Source of the DNA: Drosophila persimilis | Taxonomy: Eukaryota; Arthropoda; Insecta; Diptera; Drosophilidae | Direction of reading: 5' to 3' | Assembly: GCF_003286085.1 (NCBI RefSeq) | Contig: NW_020825298.1 | Span: 10,168,001-10,232,000 of the forward strand | Length of the DNA: 64,000 nt | In this document: piece after piece, positions 38,381-50,400 of the stretch | Layout: the number at the start of each line of letters is the position of its first letter | Position numbering within the stretch: the first letter of the stretch is position 1 | Program-made: the position numbers and the translations under genes | Notes under the pieces: model-generated | The model's database searches: none | What the model was told of the DNA's origin: nothing | What the model saw: the letters and a program-made list of their open reading frames with translations, nothing else

Positions 38381-38421
38381 TATTGATGATATCATTGATG
38401 AACGATGATGAACGACATTAG

Positions 38422-41400
38422 GCAATGCGGGAATCAATCGATGGCATGCAGCAGATCTACGATGCAACCGCCAGAAAGTCCTATGCTCTGGATCCCCATT
38501 CAGTGGTAACCACTTCATCGACTGTGTCGTTGCTTATGAAGCCAACGGCCGTAGGTTTGACCTATGCTGAAGTGTTATCGGGACAAACGAGTCCGGTAAG
38601 CGGTAATGAGACGACCCAAACAGCAGCCCCAACGAGAAAACCCAGACAAGAACGAGTATCCTCCCCAGCTACGACACAAACAACAACAACGACAACGAAC
38701 TGGCAAGAACAACAACACCACCAAGAAACGACAAACAATCAGACAACAATTACAACAACCATTACGACTACGACAACATCCACGACTTTAAAACGTACGC
38801 ACGACAAAGACCAGATCGAACTGCACGGAGGCGGTATAACCACTGCGATCTATGAGAGCAGAGATCTGGTTCAGGTTCCCCCCCAACAGGTTACACCAAC
38901 ACCACCAATCGAGAGTTATGTGGAGTCGATCGAGATCAGCAACAGCAACAGCAGCAGCAGCAGTAGCACGGCACAACAGCAACAAGTTCCTAACCAACCT
39001 CAGACTCAACCTCAATCAACCACCACCAACCCCATCAGCAGTCAACAGTTCATTGACAGCGAACAGCAATATCATGTGAAAACGGGTAAGAATCTACAAC
39101 CTCCCAATCGGCCAGAACGTCGCGGACGTTCGCCGAGACGTCGACGAGAGCCACCTACAATCCAACAGGAGCAGCAACAGCAGCACCAGCACCAACAGGA
39201 GCAGCTCTTCTTGCCATTGGACGATCGTACCCGATCGAGTAGCCCCATGTGGGTGCCCGGTTCGACGTCCTATGCGGAGGTATTGCGCGGGCTGGAACTG
39301 GAGCGTCTCAAGCAGCAGGCAGCCGAGCAAATGGCCGCCCAAGGCGTCCAGAGTCATACGGCGGATCTCACCATACAGGATGTGGTGGATGCCAGTGCCG
39401 CCGTAGCGGCCAGCATGTATGTCCCCGAAGCAGAGCCAGAAATTATCGAGGAACCAACAACACACCAGCAATATATCAGCGAAGTCAATCCAGAACATGT
39501 CTATGTTCCTACCCAACAACAGCAGCAGCAACTGCCACAACTTGTAGAAAGTGCCAACAATTACGAGGTGCCCATGACAGCGGAGGAGATTGCCGCCACT
39601 TACTTGCAGCCCGATCCACAGCTGTATCAAACGATGTACGAGAATGTGGCCGATAGTGGCCAGTGGGGCTATGTGGCGAATGCCAGTACAGTGCCCCAGC
39701 AGGAGCAGCAGCAGCAGCAACCGCAGAACTACTATGAACAAATCCTGCAGATGCAATATCCCCTGCAATATCAGACCGTGGCAGTACAGCCGGCGACAAC
39801 ACAGTTTCAACTGCTGCCCGGCTACTACCAGCCCATAGCCACAACCGACACTTACTCAACGCTCTATCCCACAGAGCCATCGCAGATTTACTTTACCCAA
39901 CCGACGGTAGAGTATTCGCAGGAGTATCAAACGCAGCAACAACCTCAGCCTCAGCAGGAAATAACCAACCAAACCGTAGTCTATCAACCGGAGACGGTAG
40001 AGCAGACCTATCTGCTAGATCCCTACAGTGTACAGGAATCGACGACAGGTAACAGCGTGCTGGATCGCGTTGTCACCACACTCGCTTCGATGGTGCAACA
40101 GAGCACGGAACCATTGACCACCAGTACGCAGCAGATTCAGCCCACTGTGGTACAGATCGAACCCGAAGAAGACCCCCAGTATTATATCGAAGAGAATGTG
40201 CAAATACTGAGGTCAGTGGAGCCACAGGAGTTTGAGGTTGACGAGCCACGACCAGACATTACCTTTGGGCAGTTTGAGATGGATGCCATTGAGACGATAC
40301 CCGTTGATGTGCAACCACAGCCACAAGTGCAGGCCCAGCCTCAAGTCCAACCGCAACAGCAATCCACTGTCGTAACGACAACAAGCTATGTTCAAGAAAC
40401 TGTTGTCTCAGAACAGACGACGGAACAGCCAACTGTGATAACTCAGCAGGTCCAGACTCGATCAGAAGTCCCCGAAACGACCCCAGCGACCACAGTCACT
40501 GTGCGTCCCCAAGCCCAACGTGTACAGCAGCCAACCCAGCCACAGGATATCAGTGCCGGTAGTACTTATGCCGAAGTCCTGTTCGGTCTACAGCACAAAG
40601 AACTGCAACAGCAATCAGTTTTCCAGCCATCCAGTCAGCAGCTACAGCAGATACCCGTACGCTTATCGCCGCCAACACAACGCAGAGCAACAGCTGAACA
40701 CACAACCAATACGAAGCATACAACAGTTACTACCACAACGATTACCAACTCAAGAAGATCGCCAACTTGGGAGCGCAGGGACGATAATATTGAGTCCAGG
40801 ACATCGCGTCCAAAGCGAGTGCGACATGAAACGCATCCCGAACCATTGCCGATCAAGGTGAGCACCCGTAAGGATACCAAATCGAGCAAGAAGCACAGAT
40901 CTCCGGAGAGCAATGGTGTGGAAAGCACGAAAGTGGTGCAAGAAGTGGTTGAAGAACCCACCAAACAGCCAGAGCCAAAGCCAAGAAAGTCAAAGAAATC
41001 GAAAAAGACAACCGACAATGCAACAATTGTGGATGTAGTCCAGTTGGTGGAGCCCAAAGTAGAAGCACCAATGGTGTCCAATAAGGAGAAAAATCAGAAT
41101 TCCCCCAGTCTGGAGAAAAAGCAATCCTCTCCTGTTCCTAAGAAGGAATCACCTGCTGTGGAGCGAAAGCGGAACTCTCCTATAGCAAGCCGAAAGATAG
41201 CATCACCTGTTCTGGAGAGAAAGCAAACCGTGGTAGAGACTACTGTTACCGCCACCCAAACGGTTGACCCTGTTGTGTTGGAGGTCAGTTTAGCTCCTGA
41301 GCCAACATCAAAGAAGGAAAAGAAGCAAACCGCTAAACCAGTAGCGGAAAAGGCTCACATCAGCAAGCAATCTGGAGAACCAGTCAAGGAAAAGGCAACT

Positions 41401-44400
41401 GTAAAGTCCGAAGTGGTTGAAGTGAAGGAGAAAGTTGAAACTGTCGTAGCTAAAAAGGATGTTCCAGCTCCAGTTGCGCCCTCCCGGAAGGAAAAGAAAC
41501 AGTCAAAGACGACAGTGGAGAAGGTTGTCATCAGCAGCACCAAATCTGTTGAACCAATCATCGAAAAGGATATTGTGAAAACAGTCATCGAACAGAAGAT
41601 TGTGGAACCAATCCTCGAAAAGGATATTGTCGAAACAGTCATTGAAAAGGAGATTGTGGAACCAGTCATCGAACAGAAGATTGTGAAACCAGTCATCGAA
41701 AAGGAAATTGTGGAAACAGTCATCGAAAAGGAGATTCTGGAACCAGTCATTGAAAAGGAGATTGTAGAGCCGGAGCCCGTTGCAGAGAAGAAAATTGATG
41801 AGCCTGAAGTTACAGCTTCGACACCCACAAAGAAGGACAGAAAACGTTCCAAGAAGGAGGACAAACCTGAAACTATCTCTAAGATAGAGGTAGCCGTTGA
41901 TCCGGTGGAGGATGTTCCAGTGATTGTTGATTCAAAAACCACAACAGAGACTATTACGGTAGTCACTGAAAGCAATGTTGTGGCCGAACCCAAAGTTAAG
42001 TTTGAGGAAACAGTTCAGAAAACGGTTGAAATACCAATTGCAGAAGTTATACCTGCAGTAACAGCACCTGAGCCAGTAATTGAACCCGTAATAGTGGCTA
42101 GAACGGTGTCAGAGCCCGTGGAAATTCCCTCACAGGATTTAATTACAACCACAGAAACGCTGACAGAAGCCCTGAATGGTAGTCCAGTATTGCAGGAGAG
42201 TACGTCCGTAAGTCCCGTCTCTACGGAAATCAGTGAGACCATCACTGAGGGCGAACCTGCAGTCACGATATCGACCAACACAATATCAACGGAAAGTGGA
42301 ACCACAACCATCACCACGCGTACAATAACCAAACACATAACAAAGCGTATAGTCAAGCGCATTGTGGATGGTAAAGAGGAGATTGTCGAGGAAGATGTTA
42401 TTGATGATTTGCCCGAGGAGAATATCTCCGTGCAGCAGTTCAATCTGCCGACAATTGAAACCACAAGTAGCGAGGTGCCCGTTGATGTGACTGGACTCTT
42501 GACCACACAGGATACCATCGTGCAACAGGGATCGATAACCAAGACGACGATTACCAAGACAAAACGCATACTAAAGCGTATCACCGAGGACGGGGAGGAA
42601 ATTGTTGAGGAGGTCTTTGAGGATGAACCAGAAGTGGAGAGAGATGTAACGCTGCTGCCTACGACAGTGGTAACATCTTCGTTTACCACAACGGAGGAGA
42701 AACAGCATCAATCTAACATCGAGGAGGCTGCCCAGAACGTGGTTGCGGAAGTCATCAAAAAAGCCGAAGCGATAACCCAACCGGAAGAGCAAAAGTCAAC
42801 TAGTGAGGACAATAAAAAGGCCAAGAAGGAACAGCCCATTTCGGGACCAGAGAAACCATTATTGGTTATAGAGCCGGAAGCAACGAAGGAAGTTGCGGAG
42901 GAACCGCAGCAAAAGAAGCCCCAAAAGCCTTCCCGTAAGGACAAGAAGAAACACAAGAAATCGGAAAACGAAGCCCCCACACCCATTGTCCAAAAGATAG
43001 CCGAAGTTATCGAGCCACAGCCACAACAAGAAATCACAGAGCCCCTGAACATAACAAGTGCAATTACTACGGATGAGAGACAAACGCTGTCATCGGAAGG
43101 ATCTGCTGTCAATAGTGATGATGGCAGCAGCCTCATCAAGACGACTGTCATTCGTACAACCAAAATCGTCAAGAAAATCAGCAGCAGTCAGCAAGATAGT
43201 CAGGATATGTCATCTTCCACGCACTCGGACGTCCAATCCCTGGGCTCCTTTGACCTGGCCGAAGAAGCTGTCGAACAGATCGAACCGAAGATTGAGAAAT
43301 CCGAGACGAACAGTCGCGAAATAAGCGATGAGGGTGTGGTCAAGACAACTAAAACCACAACCACTCGGACCATCAAAAGCCCAAAAACCGAGGAAGTACC
43401 CGTTGAAGCTACATGGGAAGTGCCAACTGAAGAGGAGCCTGCAGTCGCCTCTCGTTCGGAGATCGAGGAGCCTGCCGAGGGTGGTGTAGTAAAAACCACC
43501 ATTGTGCGCACTACGAAAATCGTGAAGAAGATTTCCCAGGAGAATGAAAATATAAGCGAGACAAGCAGTGAAGCCGAGACTTCTCTGGACTTCATTCAGG
43601 ATGCTCCCCTAGTGGCTGAATCCGTGACCACGGAATCCAACAGTGAGGGCATCACAAAGACCACAACTACACGAACCACAAAGGCTGTAAATAAGAGTGT
43701 AGATGAAGAAGCTCCAGTTGCTCCGGAAGATAAGTGGCTGACCACATCAACAGCTATTCCTAACGTGCCGGATTCGACTGAAATAAAGACAACCATTCTA
43801 GATTTTATTTCTGCAGAACAGAACGCAACACAAACGATTCCAGAACCGGAACAACTCATTGTAGAATCCTCTGAAGTTGCAGCTCCTATTTCAGAACAAC
43901 CTCAGCATGGAAATGGTATAGTTCAGGAAATACTGGTGTCAGAGCCAGATAACTCCGGGGTTGGTGATGTTGTCAAGACAACAATTACGCGAACAACGAA
44001 AATTGTCAAGAAAATATCGCAAAGTAGCGAAGAACAAAGCGTTAGTGAGATCGTTGAAGCTCCAGAATCGGATCAAGCGCTGCCTGTTGCTCAAGAGGAG
44101 GCGATAGGTGGTGGTGTAACCAAAACGACAACCGTGCGTACGACAAAGATCGTGAAGAAGCTCAACGAAGATGGTGAAACCACCAAAGAGGAGAGCAGCA
44201 GCACTACCAGTGAGCCTCCCGTCACAGTCCGTGAATCATCGCCAACGATTTCAGAGATTCCCAGTGAAACCTCCACCACATCTAGTCAAATCGATGGAGC
44301 GATTATCAAGACCACAACGATACGCACGATGCGCATTACCAAGAGAATAACCAATGACGGACGCATACTCCTGACTGAAAGTGACACACCGGGCGATGTT

Positions 44401-47400
44401 ATTGTGACATCAAGCATCGAAATGCCAGATCAAAGACCAGTGAGTCCGGTTGTAGCCACAGCCTCTTCCCCTGTCGTTGTTACTCCCAGTAACGAGTTTA
44501 AGTTGGAGAATTTAGGGGCAACAAACATTCAGTTGGGATCAGTTAAAGATAGTCCCACTGGGGTGAAGGTCATCGGCATTGAGACAAACACTGTCGATGT
44601 GCCGAACCTAAGGGAACAGATCAGAACCGAAAGTAAGACAAACGGGGATATAAACGAAACCGATAGTGTTACCACTACTACGACGACTACCAGAAATACG
44701 ATACTCACGACAACCCAACGACGCAGCTTCGAAACCGAAGATGGCACAAATGTTCTTTTCGTGGGAGAAGGCATTGACGGTGCCTATCCACCGGGCACAG
44801 TCCAAAAGATATCCCTTATCACCCATGAAGAAAAGCTGAAGACACCGATTGTGAAAATGCATCTAGATTTTCCAGAGGTTAGTCTTCGTGTGACCGAGAC
44901 GGTGACGGAAAATGTGGAGTCTCTGCAAAGAACGACCGAAAGTAGTCAAAACTCTGTGGTTGAGGTATTGCCAGAGACAGCAGAGCCCGTTTTAGAACCC
45001 ATTTCAACAGAAATCCAGTCTGAGGAACTTGTCAAGATTACAGATTCAACAGAAACTGTATCAGTGACGAGTATTGCCTCTGCGGAGATCATTCCCGAGC
45101 CCCTTAAAGAGTCTATCCAACCAGAAGACGTTAAAATTACAGAAGCTACTCAAGAGATACTGGTCCCTGAAGTTAGCAAGCCCCTGTCCCCTGCAGAATT
45201 GAGTCCCGAAGAGCAGCAGCTGTTCGAGGACATTCAGAAGAAGCTCTCTAAGAAAGACAAGAAGAAACGTCCGGCTATACCCGAAGAATTCATTAAGCAA
45301 GAGACAGTTCAGATTACTGTAGAAGAAAGCAAAGGTAATGATATCATTGATGAGAAACAGGTCATAACCGAAGTCGTCCCCTCAGTCCTCTCGGCTGAAC
45401 CCGAGCAGTTGGTACCCAATATTTCTCAAGATGAGGCTTTGATATCCAGCGTTAAGCTGATCGAGCAGACTAAAGCAGATATTATTTATCGTGAAACTAT
45501 TGAGGTTACGCCAGTCCCTGAAATTGCCCCCATTCCAAGTCCAAGTCAAGAAGAAGTTCTAGTAGATACTCAGTTAAGCCCCAGCCCAGCTCCTACTAAA
45601 ACCGCTAATCAAACTGTTCCTGCCCTATCGAGCGCCCTAATTGCTGAGCCATTTGTAGCTAACACGGTAAGCACTCTAAGTACTATCATTAATATTGAAC
45701 AAAACTCTGCACTTGATAAAATCTTTGAAATTCCCACATTTGATATACTTAAACTTAATATTGCTGAGGTTAATTATCACATAATCAATTCCAAGGCTAA
45801 AGAAATCGATCAATCGGCATCCGTTCAATCAGTAGAGGTTCCGTCGCCAAAGACGGTAAGCTTTGCAGACGAACCCGAAACTATCACCAAAACGTCAGAG
45901 TCTTCTGCTATCTCTCTTGAAATCGAAACTTACCCTGCAATTTATAATTTTGAAGTTCCTAAGTACGACATTATTTCACTCAACAAGGCAGAACTTTTAC
46001 AAAAAACTGTAGAAGCCACAACGGTTCTAACAGAAACCACTTCAACAACAGAAGAAATTCCTACTAAAAACGAAATTGAGAGTGTCACACGAAAAATCGA
46101 AACAGTCCCAAAAACACTGCAAGAAGAATCACTTCCAGAAAGCATAACAAATATACCCAATATCTTCAACTTTGAAGTACCCAAGTACAACATCAGTGAA
46201 TACAGCAAGGCTGAAACTCTCTTCAGAGTCTCCGCCGAACCGATATCTCCCACTGAAATAGTTCCCGAGCGGGATAGTACTCAAACCGAAAAGAATACTA
46301 CCACGATTACTACAACAACAGTTACAAAAACCATCAAGGAGGTGCTCGAGACAAACACACCAAACGACACTCCTGTTGTCGAAGAGGTTCCCAAGTCAGT
46401 ACTGCCAGCTCCAATAGTTGAAGCTCCAGTGGTTGAAGATTTCAAGACAATCACAACGGTCACCACTCAACCAGAGCCAATCGTCGAAGAGGTCAAACCT
46501 ATTCAACCAGTGGTTGAAGAGTCCAAGACAATCACAAACGTCCCTACCATTCCTGAGTCACAAAAGGATGTTCCTATCGTCAAAGTTACCCAGTCAGTGA
46601 CCATTGTCGAGGAGGTCAAACCAGAGCCAGTTGTTGAAGCTCCTGTGGTTGAAGATTCCAAGACCATCACAACTGTCACTAACATTCCTGAGCCACAAAA
46701 GGATGTTCCTGTCGTCGATGTGACTATTGTCGAGGAGGTCAAACCAGAGCCAATTATTAAAGCTCCAGTGCTTGAAGAGTCCAAGACCATCACAACCGTC
46801 ACTACCACAACCACTGTAAGTGAGACAGAAACAGCTAGCGAAGTGTCTATTCCTGAAGAGCCTCAACAGCCGGAACCCATTATATTGCCAGAACAGCCAA
46901 AGAAGCCGGCATACGCCGGCTTGCCTGTGGACGACTCATCTAGCTCATGGATGGACGTCCTGGACGAACCCATGAACTTCTCCGATGACGAAGAGGAAGC
47001 TGTCCCTGAGCCTCAAAAGGATGTTCCTGTCGTCGGAGTTACCAAGTCAGTGACCATTGTCGAGGAGGTCAAACCAGAGCCAGTTGTTGAAGCTCCTGTG
47101 ATTGAAGATTCCAAGACCATCACAACCGTCACTACCATTCCTGAGCCTCAAAAGGATGTTCCTGTCGTCGAAGTTACCCAGTCAGTGACTATTGTCGAGG
47201 AGGTCAAACCAGAGCCAATTATTGAAGCTCCAGTACTTGAAGAGTCCAAGACCATCACAACCGTCACTACCACAACCACTGTAAGTGAGACAGAAACAGC
47301 TAGCGAAGTGTCTATTCCTGAAGAGCCTCAACAGCCGGAACCCATGAAGTTCCCAGAGCAGCCGAAGAAACCGGCATACGCCGGCTTGCCTGTGGACGAC

Positions 47401-50400
47401 TCATCTAGCTCATGGATGGACGTCCTGGATGAACCCATGAACTTCTCCGATGACGAAGAGGAAACTATCCCTGAGCCACAAAAGGACGTTCCTGTCGTCG
47501 AAGTTACCCAGTCAGTGACTATTGTCGAGGAGGTCAAACCAGAGCCAATTATTGAAGCTCCAGTGCTTGAAGAGTCCAAGACCATCACAACCGTCACTAC
47601 CACAACCACTGTAAGTGAGACAGAAACAGCTAGCGTAGTGTCTATTCCTGAAGAGCCTCAACAGCCGGAACCCATGAAGTTCCCAGAGCAGCCGAAGAAA
47701 CCAGCATACGCCGGCTTGCCTGTGGACGACTCATCTAGCTCATGGATGGACGTCCTGGATGAACCCATGAACTTCTCCGATGACGAAGAGGAAACTATCC
47801 CTGAGCCACAAAAGGACGTTCCTGTCGTCGAAGTTACCCAGTCAGTGACTATTGTCGAGGAGGTCAAACCAGAGCCAATTATTGAAGCTCCAGTGCTTGA
47901 AGAGTCCAAGACCATCACAACCGTCACTACCACAACCACTGTAAGTGAGACAGAAACAGCTAGCGAAGTGTCTATTCCTGAAGAGCCTCAACAGCCGGAA
48001 CCCATGAAGTTCCCAGAGCAGCCGAAGAAACCAGCATACGCCGGCTTGCCTGTGGACGACTCATCTAGCTCATGGATGGACGTCCTGGATGAACCCATGA
48101 ACTTCTCCGATGACGAAGAGGAAACTATCCCTGAGCCACAAAAGGACGTTCCTGTCGTCGAAGTTACCCAGTCAGTGACTATTGTCGAGGAGGTCAAACC
48201 AGAGCCAATTATTGAAGCTCCAGTGCTTGAAGAGTCCAAGACCATCACAACCGTCACTACCACAACCACTGTAAGTGAGACAGAAACAGCTAGCGAAGTG
48301 TCTATTCCTGAAGAGCCTCAACAGCCGGAACCCATGAAGTTCCCAGAGCAGCCGAAGAAACCAGCATACGCCGGCTTGCCTGTGGACGACTCATCTAGCT
48401 CATGGATGGACGTCCTGGATGAACCCATGAACTTTTCCGATGACGAAGAGAAAACTATCCCTGAGCCACAAAAGGACGTTCCTGTCGTCGAAGTTACCAA
48501 GTCGGTGACCATTGTCGAGGAGGTCAAACCACAGCCAATTGTTAAAGCTCCAGTTGTTGAAGAGTCCAAGACAACCACAACCGCCACCACTCAACCAGAG
48601 CCAATCTTCGAAGAGGTCAATCTAATTCAACCAGAACCAATCGTCGAGAAGATCAAACCCATTAAACCAACACCAATCGTCGAAGAGTCCAAGACAATCA
48701 CAACATTGACTAAAACTACCACAACCACTGTAACAGCGACAGAAACAGCTAGCGAAGCTCCGATTACCGAAGAGCCAAAGGAACCTGAAAATGTGTCAGT
48801 TGCTCCCATTGTCCAGCCCATTGAAGAAGCATTGACTACGACAAGCATTGGTGAAGAGGGAATAACGCAAGTAGAAAAGTCGTTGGAAGAACCCATTGAC
48901 ACGTGGTCCAGTGTCTTGGAGGATTCAATACCAAGCTCTGGAAATGTTGGATTTACTTCGACTTTGTCTGCGGATGCCCCTGAGTTCACTCCATCTTATT
49001 TGAGGCATACATTCTCTGACCAAACGCATACATTCCTAGCCAACGAAAGGGTTTACAACGAGTTCATCCCAAGGAATAGAACGGAGCAGGTGATTGTACA
49101 ACAGCAAAAGCCCAAAAAGGTAAAACCACCAAAGCGACAGAATAAGAAGGTTGAAGTTCTTGAGGAAGCTCCTCAAGTTACTCCACCAACGCAGAAAGCA
49201 TTCGTTGCAGAACCCATTCAGATTGTCGAGGAGGTTGAGAATGTGTGGACAAAGAATCGTGATGGAAAATCTTATGCCGATGTGTTGCTCAATTCTGGCG
49301 TCATCAGCGAAGTTACAACGACTGTTGTTGAGCAGCAGAAAGAAGTTGTTGCTGAACCAGTCGCTTCAAAGGTGAAACCCCAAGAGCGGACGAAGAAGAC
49401 TAAGTCTGAAAAACGCAAGCCTGCAGAAAGAACCGCTGAATCTACGTCTACGCCAACGACAGAAAGCGAAAAGTCTAAGCCAAATAGTGACAGTGAACCG
49501 TCGAAACCGACATCAGAAACCGAATTATCTAAGCCAACGACGGAAAGTTCAAAGGAACCTTCCTCTGATGAAAGGGAACACTCCAGGACCTCTGAACTGA
49601 CGTGGTCCGCTCTTGTACGCAGACCTGGTGAGTGGTCTGATAACACCATTGTCAAAAAGGAGGTTACACAAAGCCGCATCGTGACTGAAGAAAAGCCCCA
49701 TCAGAAAGAAAAGGACGAACCGAAAAAAACAAAAGCGAAAAAGACAAAGAAGACCAAGAAACCTGTGGTCGAGCCGGTTTCCACAACATCCGAGGACGAA
49801 CAACCCGAGCCTGTTGTGCCTGTGCACACACCCATTGAGGCAAAACCAACGGAAGTCGCACCCGAAGAGGTGAAGGAAAAGGAACAGCAAACCAGTGGTT
49901 TCTCCTGGGCCTCGCTTGTCAAAAGGCCTGGCGAATGGATTGATACTACAGTGACTACCATCAAAACTGCTGTAACTTCCTCCTCAGACGGAAAAGAACC
50001 TACTGAGAAGCATGAAAAACCTGAGAAGACGAAAAAGCAAAAGTCAAAGAAGAAGCCCGAGCCAAAGAAACCCATTTCCGAGCCCGAAAGCGACGACAAC
50101 AAGCCAGTTAGCAGTGAACCTTCCGACGAAGTGGCTGTTGTTGAACCCGAACTACAAGTTGTTAAACCAAAACCAGTTGAAGACACTGGCAGTTCCTTCT
50201 CTTGGGCATCCTTGGTGAAGAAGCCTGGTGAATGGGTGGATGACATCGCTGCGCGTAAGAAACCAGTCGAAGCACCAAAGGAGGAGCGTAGAGAAGATTC
50301 ACAACAAAGGAAGGAACGTAAAGAAGAACCGCAACAAAGAAAGGAACGCAAGACCCACAAAACGGAGACGAAACCAAAGCCGGAAAGCACCATAAAGCGG

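Larger units (their letters stand above)
35567..38421 (+). other. 2.9-kb intron before the giant exon
   Basis: GTACGT donor and an ACGACATTAG acceptor. It is AT-rich with many T runs and short CT tracts. The notable parts are a 100-base hairpin (37969-38068) and a (CT)n tract (38360-38380) that may serve as the distant pyrimidine tract of the acceptor. No convincing cassette exon was found, although such exons could be missed by eye. Confidence 0.75.
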
